Positions 1 to 10,114 of a DNA stretch of 64,000 bases are shown here, piece after piece. Origin of the DNA: Mesorhizobium sp. INR15 (lineage in GTDB: Bacteria; Pseudomonadota; Alphaproteobacteria; Rhizobiales; Rhizobiaceae). The notes under the pieces were generated by a model that worked only from the letters and a program-made list of their open reading frames with translations, searched no databases and was not told the origin of the DNA. The number at the start of each line of letters is the position of its first letter. Within the stretch, counting starts at the first letter, position 1. The stretch covers positions 2,056,001-2,120,000 of the forward strand of contig NZ_CP045496.1 of assembly GCF_015500075.1 (NCBI RefSeq). The letters are read 5' to 3'. The position numbers and the translations under genes are program-made.

Positions 1-1618
1 TGTCGCCATCGCTGTGAATCTGGACGCGGTTGCGGCCCTTTTCCTTGGCCATGTAACAGGCGACGTCAGCCGCGCGCAGGGTTTCCTCGAGGGTGACTTG
101 GGTGTCGGCGATCTGCACCAGGCCGACGCTGACACTGGTGTTGAAGGGCCTGCCGTCCCAGGCGAAATGCAGGTCCTGAATGGTGGCGCGCAACCGTTCG
201 GCGGTGTCCGCCGCGGTTTCCGTGTCGCAATCGACGAGCAACACGCCAAACTCGTCGCCACCCAGCCGGGCCAGGAGATCGCCCGGCCGCAGTCCGTTGG
301 TCAGCAGCCCGGATATCTGGCGCAGCAACTGGTCGCCGGCGGCATGGCCACAGGTGTCATTGACGAGCTTGAACTGGTCGAGGTCGAGATACATCAGCGC
401 ATGCTGGCGGGGCTGGTCCGGCAACTCGGCGATCGTTCTTTCCAGCTGGCTCTCGAAATCGCGTCGGTTGATCAGGCCGGTCAGTGCATCGTGCGACGCC
501 TGCCATGAAAGCCGCTCGATATAGTCCTGCTCGCGCGTCATGTCGTGGAAGGCCAGCACCACGCCAACGACCTGGCCGGCGACGAGCAGCGGCGCGCCGT
601 TCAATGCCACCGGAACAACCGTGCCGTCCATGCGCTGCAAGAGCTGCGGGCGGACATTGGAGCGGCGCGGCTCGCCAGCCAGAAGCCGCTCGATCAGGCG
701 CGGCTCCTCAATGCTGGTATCCTTGTCCACCAGACGGAAGAGCGAGGCGATCGGTTTGCCCCGGGCGGCGCCGAACGGGCACGCAAGCAGCCGCTCGGCA
801 ACGGCGTTCATATAATCCAGCCGCCCATCCGCGCCGGTGCTGATCACGGCCTGGCCGATCGAGGCCAATGTGACCTGGGCACGCTCGCGCTCGGCATTGA
901 GAGCATTCTGGAACGCCTGGCGTTGCCCGAGCAGCTTGCGCGTGCGCCACACCGCCAGCAGGATCAGCAACGCGGCTGTGACCAGATTGGCCAAGGTGAG
1001 CGCCATTTTGATGAAGCGCGAACCTTCGCCGAGACTGTCGGAAAACGCCTTGGAGAGCGGGCCGATCTGACGGTCGAGTTGATGAATCTCGGCCTTCCAG
1101 ACCTTGGCCTGGGCCACGGACGCCGGCCCGTTCCTCAAGCTCTCGTGCATCGTGTCGCCGAGCCGCTCAATGGAGAGGATCATGTCGTCGGCGGCGGTCC
1201 AGTGCCGGATGGCGGCATCGAGATAGCTGAAACCGCGAAAATTCTGAAACAGCCAGATCAGCCCGCCCACATCGTCGGTGTGATTTCCGCCTTGCAGAAA
1301 GCCGGCGCGCGCCGCGTTGGTGTCGGGGACCGCTTGCTCGAGCGCGAGCCGTGCAGAACGATCGGCCAGCGGTACGGCGATCGCCTCGCGATACTCAGCA
1401 AAGAACTCATCGTTGCCGGTATCGGCGTAAAGGCTGAGGAAATAGATGGCGTGCTTTTGTCCCTTGGACCACTGGCTCTCACCGCCGACATAGGCGCGTA
1501 CAGCTGACAATGTGTAAATACTGAGGCTGGCGACCAAGGCCTGGACCAGGACCACGGCGATGAATGGCCAAACGAGCCCGAGCAGCCGGGGGCTGGCATC
1601 TGTAGATGACAGTTTCAT
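1..1618 (-). CDS. Membrane-bound diguanylate cyclase (GGDEF), partial
   Basis: About 539 codons are open on the minus strand from the ATG at 1618 to the left edge, so the C-terminus is missing. Two hydrophobic segments (about residues 12-33 and 202-226) bracket a likely periplasmic or membrane-proximal sensor region. A PAS-like region follows at roughly 245-350, then a GGDEF domain with an intact GGDEF signature at residues 453-457. An RPGD sequence lies exactly five residues before it and matches the RxxD inhibitory site of diguanylate cyclases. By family it should make cyclic di-GMP at the inner membrane and be subject to product inhibition. An EAL phosphodiesterase domain often follows this architecture and may lie beyond the edge; that is inference. 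An upstream ATG at 1629 is out of frame. Confidence 0.88.
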   Translation of the reverse strand, partial: MKLSSTDASPRLLGLVWPFIAVVLVQALVASLSIYTLSAVRAYVGGESQWSKGQKHAIYFLSLYADTGNDEFFAEYREAIAVPLADRSARLALEQAVPDTNAARAGFLQGGNHTDDVGGLIWLFQNFRGFSYLDAAIRHWTAADDMILSIERLGDTMHESLRNGPASVAQAKVWKAEIHQLDRQIGPLSKAFSDSLGEGSRFIKMALTLANLVTAALLILLAVWRTRKLLGQRQAFQNALNAERERAQVTLASIGQAVISTGADGRLDYMNAVAERLLACPFGAARGKPIASLFRLVDKDTSIEEPRLIERLLAGEPRRSNVRPQLLQRMDGTVVPVALNGAPLLVAGQVVGVVLAFHDMTREQDYIERLSWQASHDALTGLINRRDFESQLERTIAELPDQPRQHALMYLDLDQFKLVNDTCGHAAGDQLLRQISGLLTNGLRPGDLLARLGGDEFGVLLVDCDTETAADTAERLRATIQDLHFAWDGRPFNTSVSVGLVQIADTQVTLEETLRAADVACYMAKEKGRNRVQIHSDGD

Positions 1619-1937
1619 CGCAATTTCATGGAAGCCGCCATGGCCTGGTCAATGCACCTGTCCGACTGTTTCATCCGTCGGTTGAGGCTATGTTCTTCCC
1701 TCATGTCGTCCAGCAGTGGCGACAACAATCCGGTTATCACGGGGGGCTTAACAGCGAATAAATACTTGAGAACCCTTCCAATTGATGACTGCAACTCTCA
1801 GCAACCGTAGATTACCCCACGTCAAGAACACGCTTCAATTCCGGGTTGATTGTATTTTAACAATCGGTAGCCGTCTACCGGAGATCGCTGCGCTGTGGTG
1901 TTCAGAGGGCGGCTGCGCCCAGGAAGTATGCGCCGGC
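1619..1937. other. Intergenic region, no gene seen
   Basis: About 320 bases between the GGDEF gene and the Nudix-type gene, both on the minus strand. It is less GC-rich than its flanks. It should hold the promoter of the GGDEF gene, but I saw no convincing promoter, RNA or repeat. A 60-codon plus-strand frame at 1628-1810 has no recognisable product and is not called. Confidence 0.5.
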
Positions 1938-2414
1938 TCAAACCTGCGGAGCCGGCGAAGACTTTGGAATATGCAAGGTCCTCACCAGCGTCGAGAGGTC
2001 CGGCTCATCGATGAGCATCGCCGCATCGCTCGGCGTCAACCACGCCCGCTGCCGCCTTTTGGCTTCCTGCCAGTTGGCCAATTCCTCCGTCACGTCCAGC
2101 AGATAAACGATCACATCGACGCGGACGAAGCGATTGGCCAGCCGCTTCCAATAGGAATAGGTGCCGGCCGGATCCTTCAGCGTCTTGCCGAGCACACCGG
2201 CTTCTTCCTGCGCCTCGATGGTGGCTGCCTTGCGCCCGCTCTTGCCCTTCATAGGCCACCCTTTGGGGACGATAAAGCGCCTGGTGGTTCGTGACGTGAC
2301 CAGCATGACCTCGACATCGCCCTTGGCACCCAGCCGAAAGGGTATGGCCGCCACCTGGCGGATCCTTTCCCCCTTCTTTGCCTTGCGTACGGCCTTTTTC
2401 TTGATTGCTGCCAT
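1938..2414 (-). CDS. Nudix hydrolase-like protein with altered Nudix box
   Basis: A 158-aa protein with a lysine-rich N-terminus (about residues 5-15) and a Nudix fold like that of diphosphoinositol polyphosphate/diadenosine polyphosphate hydrolases. It contains the PKGWP lead-in typical of that subgroup. The Nudix box spans about residues 52-74. The EE pair (70-71) and the following AGV are intact, but the arginine of the REUxEE core is replaced by isoleucine and the first glutamate position is lysine. Activity is therefore uncertain. The ATG at 2414 was chosen over an upstream in-frame ATG at 2507, because the intervening residues do not resemble the family. Confidence 0.8.
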   Translation of the reverse strand: MAAIKKKAVRKAKKGERIRQVAAIPFRLGAKGDVEVMLVTSRTTRRFIVPKGWPMKGKSGRKAATIEAQEEAGVLGKTLKDPAGTYSYWKRLANRFVRVDVIVYLLDVTEELANWQEAKRRQRAWLTPSDAAMLIDEPDLSTLVRTLHIPKSSPAPQV

Positions 2415-2540
2415 AGCGAATCCAATCGACGTAATGCCCCTTAACGCGAAGCGCCACCGTTGCAAAACCCAAAACGCCCACGATGCCGTTCGGCACTTCA
2501 GGTACATAAGTCGGCTAAATAAATGGAAAACGCCGGCTTG

Positions 2541-2846
2541 TCAGCGACAATTGCTTAAAACAGTGGTGCCGATTGCCTGTGTCTGGCAGCTCGGCTTGAA
2601 CTGCGGCACGACCGGCTGCGGCTGCTGCACGATCACGCGATCCTGGGCGCGGAACTGCTGTTGCTGCTCCTGGAACTGCTGCCGCTGCAGCCTGTTCTCC
2701 AGGGCCTGCAGGTCGTTCTGCTGGATCAACCGGTTGCCGGTACCGGGAATCTGGACCTGCGCGGAGGCGGAAATGCTGGCGCCCGCCAGCACGGCGGCGG
2801 CCAGAATTGCCGATACGAAAACGGTTGACGGGCGGAGTGGCGACAT
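2541..2846 (-). CDS. Small glutamine-rich exported protein
   Basis: A 101-aa protein with a clear Sec signal peptide (about residues 1-29, ending ASA) and a mature region very rich in glutamine (about residues 42-80) that looks helical. Two cysteines near the C-terminus (87 and 100) could form a disulfide. No family was recognised. The open frame continues far upstream to 3611, but that extension is antisense to the IalB-type gene and has no protein-like character. The start at 2846 follows an AGGA ribosome site and begins the signal peptide. Confidence 0.72.
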   Translation of the reverse strand: MSPLRPSTVFVSAILAAAVLAGASISASAQVQIPGTGNRLIQQNDLQALENRLQRQQFQEQQQQFRAQDRVIVQQPQPVVPQFKPSCQTQAIGTTVLSNCR

Positions 2847-3107
2847 AAGCTTATTCCTGCAGGAAATGAATTCCCGAGCCGAATATAGGGTGTCTGTCCG
2901 GTTGCGCCATGGGCACGTCACCAATCGTGATGGACCCGGAGCATCAGCTGCCCGGTAGCAATCCCCATCGGTCGGTTTTTCTCTTCGCGGCCACCGAGAA
3001 TCAGCCCGGAAAACCGGCATTGTACTTGACGGGCGCTGTCGATTCGCCGCTCTATCGGGCCGGCATCGGCAATGCCCGTCAGGGGTGGCGTCGCAGGGGA
3101 GGACCTT

Positions 3108-3686
3108 ATGAGAAAGTATGCGTATTTCGTGGCAATGGTCGGTGCGGCCTGCATCGTCGGCTTGCCGGCCGTGGCGGCGCAAACCAAGGGTGACAAGGTC
3201 GTGCCGGCTGCTGCCGCCGCCGATGCACCGCAACTGCCGGGCGGTGCTTCGGCCTTGTCCGAAACCCATGGCGACTGGACCGTCAATTGCCAGATCACCG
3301 GCACGACCAAGGCGTGCAGCCTTTCGCATCAGCAGTTCAACAAGCAAAGCAACCAGCGCCTGCTGGCGATCGAGCTGTCGAGCAAGACCGGCGACGACGC
3401 GACGGGAACCCTGGCGTTGCCGTTCGGTTTGGCGCTGGCCAAGGGCATCACCTTGACGATCGATGACCAGAAGCTCGATGGCAGCCTGCAGTTCAACACC
3501 TGTCAGGTCGTCGGCTGCCTGGTGCCGGTGACGTTCGACGCGACCGTCACGCCCTTGCTCAAGGCAGGCACGACCTTGAAGATCGATGCCTTCGCGGCGG
3601 ATACCGGGCAAGCGGTAAACTTTTCCATTCCATTGAACGGCTTCAGCGGTGCGCTGACCCGGACCGCGGAACTTCTGGCGAATTAG
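3108..3686 (+). CDS. Invasion-associated locus B (IalB) family protein
   Basis: A 192-aa exported protein. A Sec signal peptide covers about residues 1-24. The mature protein has the IalB-type GDWTVNC motif (55-61) and further cysteines (C70 and a pair near residue 130) expected to form disulfides in the periplasm. The family is named after a Bartonella invasion factor, but most alphaproteobacterial members have unknown roles, so no invasion function is implied. The ATG at 3108 follows a strong GGGGAGGA ribosome site; an upstream in-frame ATG at 3072 lacks one. A terminator follows the stop codon. Confidence 0.85.
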   Translation: MRKYAYFVAMVGAACIVGLPAVAAQTKGDKVVPAAAAADAPQLPGGASALSETHGDWTVNCQITGTTKACSLSHQQFNKQSNQRLLAIELSSKTGDDATGTLALPFGLALAKGITLTIDDQKLDGSLQFNTCQVVGCLVPVTFDATVTPLLKAGTTLKIDAFAADTGQAVNFSIPLNGFSGALTRTAELLAN

Positions 3687-3709
3687 ATCGACGGACTGTC
3701 AGATACCGG

Positions 3710-3736
3710 AGGCGCGTCAGGCATGGCGCGCCTTTT
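3710..3736 (+). terminator. Rho-independent terminator after the IalB-type gene
   Basis: AGGCGCG (3710-3716) pairs with CGCGCCT (3727-3733) around a 10-base loop, followed by a short T-run. It reads on the plus strand and separates this gene from the convergent kdpE. Confidence 0.6.
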
Positions 3737-3755
3737 CCGCTTTCGGTGATCCGCA

Positions 3756-4448
3756 TCACTCGACCTCGCGCAGACGATAGCCGACGCCGGTCTCGGTGGT
3801 GATGTAGCGTGGCTGGTCAGGGGTCTTCTCGATCTTCTGCCTGAGTTGGCGGACATAGACCCTGAGATATTGCACGTCGGTCGTGTCGCCCCAGACCTGT
3901 TTCAGCAGGAAATGATGGGTCAGCACTTTGCCGGCATACTGCACGAGGATGCGCAGGATGTCGTATTCCTTCGGCGACAGCTTGATCTCCCTGCCCTCGA
4001 CCTTGACGATGCGCTTGACCAGATCGACGGAGAGATCACCGGTCTGGAAGACAGGCTTTTCACCCTGCTGCTGGAAGCGGTGGCGCAGCGCCACGCGGAT
4101 GCGCGCGATCAGTTCGTTCATGCCGAACGGCTTGGTGACATAGTCGTCCGCGCCGAGTTCCAGCGCGCCGACGATGCCGGCCTCATCGGTTCGGCTGGAC
4201 AGAATGACCACGGGAATGTCGAGGCCCTCGTCGCGCCATTTGCGCAACAGGTCATGGCCGCCCATGCCGGGCAGGCCAAGGTCAAGCAGGATCAGATCCG
4301 GCTTTTCCTGTCCAACCAGTTCGATCGCGGACTTGGCATTGGGTGCCTCGCTGATCGCGTAGCCCTGGCTGCCAAGGCCGACGCGCAGCAGTTTGCGGAT
4401 CGGCGGCTCGTCATCGACCACCAAAATCCTGACGTTTGAGTTGGTCAT
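3756..4448 (-). CDS. kdpE: KdpE response regulator
   Basis: A 230-aa OmpR/PhoB-type regulator. The receiver domain has acidic residues VDDE near position 12, the phosphoacceptor D56 (in LLDLGLPG), S84/S85 and K106. A winged-helix DNA-binding domain occupies about residues 130-228, ending in GVGYRL. It is the partner of the KdpD kinase and overlaps it by 4 bases, which implies translational coupling. It should activate kdp expression under potassium limitation or osmotic stress. It is the last gene of the kdp operon. Confidence 0.96.
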   Translation of the reverse strand: MTNSNVRILVVDDEPPIRKLLRVGLGSQGYAISEAPNAKSAIELVGQEKPDLILLDLGLPGMGGHDLLRKWRDEGLDIPVVILSSRTDEAGIVGALELGADDYVTKPFGMNELIARIRVALRHRFQQQGEKPVFQTGDLSVDLVKRIVKVEGREIKLSPKEYDILRILVQYAGKVLTHHFLLKQVWGDTTDVQYLRVYVRQLRQKIEKTPDQPRYITTETGVGYRLREVE

Positions 4449-7171
4449 GCCAGATCGTCCATGCTGGGGTCGCTCATATCGGGCAGTTCAGCCGGCACCG
4501 GCAGGCGGATGGTGAAGGCAGCGCCGGAGCGGTCGGTCCGGTTGGCCGCGGTGATCGTTCCGCCCATCGCCTCGACGAAGCCACGGCAGATCGACAGGCC
4601 AAGCCCGGTGCCGGCGCGGACCTGATCACCCTTGCGCACGCGGTAGAAAGTGTCAAAGACGCGTTCGAGATCGCCGGGCGGAATGCCAGGTCCTTCATCC
4701 ATGATCTGCAGAATGACAGAACCATTGTCGGTCCAGCCCTGCAGGCGGATCGTAGAGGCGGGAGGTGCGTATTTCGCTGCATTGTCGAGAAGGTTGAACA
4801 GCACCTGCTCGAACAGGACAGGGTCGAGCCGCAGCATCGGCAGATCCGCGGGGATATCCACCTCGCTCTTGTGCTCGGCCATGATCTTTCTCGCCCTGTG
4901 CAAGGCGGAGCCGACGATGTCGCCGACATAATGGAAGGCGAAGTTCGGCTCCATCGCACCGGATTCGATCTTGGTCATGTCGAGCAGGTTGGCAATGAAG
5001 CGGTTCAGCCGCTCGGCCTCGTCGAGCACGGTCGACAGCAATTCCACCCGATCCTGCTCGGGAAGCGCGGGCGCGAATTCCCGCAGCGTGCCGGCGGCCC
5101 CCATGATGGAGGCGAGTGGCGTTTTCAGATCATGGGAGATGGAGGTCAGCAGCGCCGAACGCAGCCGGTCCGCTTCCGCCGCGAGCTTGGCCCGGTCGAC
5201 GTCCGCGACAAGCTGGATGCGCTCGATGGCGACCGCCGCCTGGTCGGCCAGCGCATCGAGCAGGCGCTGCTGTTCAGGTGTCAGCAACGGACCTTGCCTG
5301 TCATTGTCGAGGCCAATGACGCCGATCGCCGTGCGCCCGGTTCTCAAGGGAAGGTAGAGGCGTTTTGCGCCAGGCAGCGTGTCGGCGCCACGCCCGGCGG
5401 CGCGGTTGTGCTCCCAGGCCCAGCGCGCGGCGGCGATGTCGGCTTCGGCCAGGGTATCATCGGGCGGATATCCGGCCCGGACCGCGATGGAGCCGTTTTC
5501 AGGCAGAAGCAGCACCACGCGCAGTTTCAGCATCGAGGCAATCTGAAAGGCCGTGGCCCACAGCACATCGTCGAGCGTGCCCGTGCCGGCCAGCTTCTTG
5601 GAGAAGAGATAGAGGTCTTCCGTGGTGCGGGCGCGCGATCGTGCCGCCACTGCCTGACGCTGCACACGCGCCGTCAGGTTGCTGGCGATGACCGCCACGC
5701 AGAAGAAAAAGCCGAGCGCGACAGCGCTTTCCGGGTCGCTGATGTCGAGCGTGTAGAGCGGGTCGAGAAAGAAGAAATTGTAGGCGAGCGCGCTGATGAT
5801 GGAAGCAAAGATCGCAGGCCACAGGCCCACTGTCACAGCCGATGCCAGCACGCCCATGAGGAAGACAAGCGCTATGTTCCTGACATCAAGTACGCGCGAC
5901 AGCAGTTCGCCAAACAGCAGTGCGGCCCCGACATAGGCGGTGACGATCAGGTAAGGCTTGATGTCGAAGCGCGCCGAGGCCGCCTGCGTGAAGGAGCGCG
6001 AGACTTGCGGCTGGTTGTGCTCGTCGCCGGAAACGACATGCACGCTGATGTTACCGGCGATGCGGATCAGTTCATGCGCGACGGAGCCTTCGAAAAACTC
6101 GCGCCAGCGCGACTTGCGCGGCCGGCCCGATATGATGTGGGTGACATTGTTGGCCTTGGCGTAGCGCACGATATCGACCGCGACATCCTGCCCCGGAATG
6201 GTGACCGCTTCGCCTCCCAGTTGTTCAGCGAGGCGCAGTGTCGCCGCCAGCCGGTCGCGGTCCTGCTCGGAGAGGCCGGTCGAGCGCGGCGTCTCGACAT
6301 AGAGGGCCAGCCATGGCGCGCGCAGCCGCTCGGCCTGCCGGCGGGCGTAGCGCACCAGCGAGGCACCGCGCGGGTCCTCGTCGATCCAGACCAGCACCCG
6401 TTCGCTGGCGGCCCAAGGTCCTGATATGGCGTGGGCCTGCATGTGGTTGAGCAACTGGTCGTCGACGCGCTGGGCGGTGCGGCGCAGCGCCAGTTCCCTG
6501 AGCGCGGTCAGGTTGCCGGGCGAGAAATAATTCTCGATGGCGCGCTGGGCGGTGTTGGGGAAATAGACCTTGCCCTCCTCCAGCCGCTTGATCAGGTCGT
6601 CGGGCGTCAGGTCGATGATCTCGATGTCGTCTGCCTGGTCGATAATGGAATCGGGAACCGTCTCGCGGACACGGACCCGGGTGATCTGGGCGACGATGTC
6701 GTTCAGGCTTTCGACATGCTGGATGTTGAGCGTGGTGTAGACATCGATGCCGTGCGTCAGGATTTCCTGAACATCGAGATAGCGCTTCGGGTGGCGGCTG
6801 CCCGGCGCATTGGTGTGGGCTAGCTCGTCGACGAGAACCAGCGCCGGCCGCCGTGCCAGGATGGCATCGATATCCATCTCGTCGAGGACGCGGCCCTTGT
6901 AGTCGACATGGCGGCGCGGGATGATCTCATAGCCCTCGACCAGCGCCTGGGTCTCCTTGCGGCCGTGCGTCTCGACGACACCCACCACCACGTCGGTGCC
7001 GCCAGCCAGTCTGGCGCGGCCCGACATCAGCATCTCGTAGGTCTTGCCGACGCCAGGTGCCGCGCCGAGAAATATCCGCAGCCGGCCGCGCGCTTCCCGC
7101 TCCGCATGGTCGAGCAGCGCGTCGGGAGAGGGCCTGTTTTCAGCGTTGCTTCGATCGTCGGGCATCGGCAT
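4445..7171 (-). CDS. kdpD: KdpD sensor histidine kinase
   Basis: A 908-aa inner-membrane sensor kinase if started at 7171. In order it has the KdpD N-terminal domain with a Walker A motif GAAPGVGKT (36-44), a universal-stress-protein-like domain (about 248-370), a four-helix membrane region (about 405-500), a GAF-like domain, HisKA with the phosphorylated histidine in SISHDLKTP (about residue 680), and HATPase. The frame is open to an ATG at 7222 that overlaps the kdpC stop by 4 bases. That extra stretch would encode the arms of a 13-bp hairpin and is basic and unstructured, so the ATG at 7171 (or 7165) is more likely. The protein senses potassium or turgor and phosphorylates KdpE. Confidence 0.95.
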   Translation of the reverse strand: MPMPDDRSNAENRPSPDALLDHAEREARGRLRIFLGAAPGVGKTYEMLMSGRARLAGGTDVVVGVVETHGRKETQALVEGYEIIPRRHVDYKGRVLDEMDIDAILARRPALVLVDELAHTNAPGSRHPKRYLDVQEILTHGIDVYTTLNIQHVESLNDIVAQITRVRVRETVPDSIIDQADDIEIIDLTPDDLIKRLEEGKVYFPNTAQRAIENYFSPGNLTALRELALRRTAQRVDDQLLNHMQAHAISGPWAASERVLVWIDEDPRGASLVRYARRQAERLRAPWLALYVETPRSTGLSEQDRDRLAATLRLAEQLGGEAVTIPGQDVAVDIVRYAKANNVTHIISGRPRKSRWREFFEGSVAHELIRIAGNISVHVVSGDEHNQPQVSRSFTQAASARFDIKPYLIVTAYVGAALLFGELLSRVLDVRNIALVFLMGVLASAVTVGLWPAIFASIISALAYNFFFLDPLYTLDISDPESAVALGFFFCVAVIASNLTARVQRQAVAARSRARTTEDLYLFSKKLAGTGTLDDVLWATAFQIASMLKLRVVLLLPENGSIAVRAGYPPDDTLAEADIAAARWAWEHNRAAGRGADTLPGAKRLYLPLRTGRTAIGVIGLDNDRQGPLLTPEQQRLLDALADQAAVAIERIQLVADVDRAKLAAEADRLRSALLTSISHDLKTPLASIMGAAGTLREFAPALPEQDRVELLSTVLDEAERLNRFIANLLDMTKIESGAMEPNFAFHYVGDIVGSALHRARKIMAEHKSEVDIPADLPMLRLDPVLFEQVLFNLLDNAAKYAPPASTIRLQGWTDNGSVILQIMDEGPGIPPGDLERVFDTFYRVRKGDQVRAGTGLGLSICRGFVEAMGGTITAANRTDRSGAAFTIRLPVPAELPDMSDPSMDDLA

Positions 7172-7183
7172 CCAATTTGAACG

Positions 7184-7212
7184 GCGCCGGGGATCGTGTC
7201 GATCCCCGGCGC
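7184..7212 (-). promoter_or_regulatory. 13-bp hairpin between kdpC and kdpD
   Basis: GCGCCGGGGATCG (7184-7196) and CGATCCCCGGCGC (7200-7212) are perfect inverse complements around a 3-base loop. The stem begins 6 bases after the kdpC stop codon. No T-run follows on the minus strand, so it is not a standard terminator. It could attenuate read-through into kdpDE or protect the kdpFABC message from 3' decay. Confidence 0.6.
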
Positions 7213-7218
7213 TATCGT

Positions 7219-7788
7219 TCATTGTTTCGTGGCGTCGTCCAGCGCAAGGTTGAGCGCCAGCACATTGACGGTTGGCTCACCCATGAAGCCGAATTCGCGG
7301 TCCTCGACATGGCCGTCGACCAGTGTCTTGACCTTGACCTCTTCGATGCCCCTGGCCTTGGCAACCCGGGCGACCTGGAAATAGGCGGCTTCGGGGCTGA
7401 TCTGCGGATCGAGCCCGCTGCCTGACGTGGTGACGAGATCCATCGGCACCGGGGCATCAGGGTTTTCGACCTTGAGCTTTTCGGCATCGCCCTTGATGCG
7501 GTCGATCAGCTTCGGATTGGTCGGGCCGAGGTTTGAGCCACCGGAGGAGGCGGCGTTGTAGCCGTCGCCGGCAGCCGAGGGGCGGCCATGGAAATAGCGG
7601 TCGCTGGCGAAGGCCTGCCCGATCAGGTCCGAGCCTATGACCTTGCCATCCTTTTCGATCAGGCTGCCATTGGCCTGGCGCGGGAACAGCGCCTGGGCGA
7701 TGCCGGTCATCCCCAAGGGATAGACGAGGCCGGTGAGGACGGTGAAGAAGACGATCATGATGATCGCGGGTCTGATTTGCTTGAGCAT
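7219..7788 (-). CDS. kdpC: KdpC subunit of potassium-transporting ATPase
   Basis: A 189-aa subunit with one N-terminal membrane helix (about residues 8-30) and a periplasmic domain carrying the family stretches FHGRPS and SGGSNLGPTNP, plus the C-terminal GLDPQISPEAA region. KdpC stabilises the KdpFABC complex and supports high-affinity potassium import. The gene lies 12 bases after kdpB. Its stop overlaps a possible upstream kdpD start and is followed by a strong hairpin. Confidence 0.96.
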   Translation of the reverse strand: MLKQIRPAIIMIVFFTVLTGLVYPLGMTGIAQALFPRQANGSLIEKDGKVIGSDLIGQAFASDRYFHGRPSAAGDGYNAASSGGSNLGPTNPKLIDRIKGDAEKLKVENPDAPVPMDLVTTSGSGLDPQISPEAAYFQVARVAKARGIEEVKVKTLVDGHVEDREFGFMGEPTVNVLALNLALDDATKQ

Positions 7789-7800
7789 GGACGTGATTCC

Positions 7801-9890
<2,090 letters not shown>

Positions 9891-9894
<4 letters not shown>

Positions 9895-10106
9895 TTTGAA
9901 GATCCAGCTTCAGTGTTGTTAGGCGGCACCGACCGATCGGATGCCGAAAGAAGATGCGGAAGCCCGTAGGCAAGCAGCCAGAGAGCGATCATGGCGGCGG
10001 CAATGCCGAGAAAGGTCGACATGGTCGGAAAAGGAGGAGGCCGCTCATCCTTTCCGCGATCGGCGGGGTCCCGTTCGTTGCGGTGCATGTTTTTCAACCA
10101 GGACAT
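9891..10106 (-). CDS. 71-aa single-pass membrane protein between kdpA and kdpB
   Basis: A 71-aa frame fills the gap between kdpA and kdpB. It starts 8 bases after the kdpA stop and ends in a 4-base overlap with the kdpB start. A charged, proline-containing N-terminus (about 1-28) is followed by one hydrophobic helix (about 30-53) and a polar tail. It is too long for KdpF and shows no KdpF sequence; a separate kdpF lies upstream. No family was recognised. Position and coupling suggest an accessory or assembly factor of the Kdp pump; this is inference. Confidence 0.72.
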
Positions 10107-10114
10107 GACGGTTC

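Noticed and set aside
2847..3611. N-terminal extension of the small glutamine-rich protein frame
   Set aside because: It lies opposite the IalB-type gene, and a signal peptide starts cleanly at 2846.
4436..6424. A 662-codon open frame on the plus strand opposite kdpD
   Set aside because: It is antisense to a clear kdpD gene, has no ribosome site or protein family, and such long shadows are common in GC-rich DNA with strong third-position bias.
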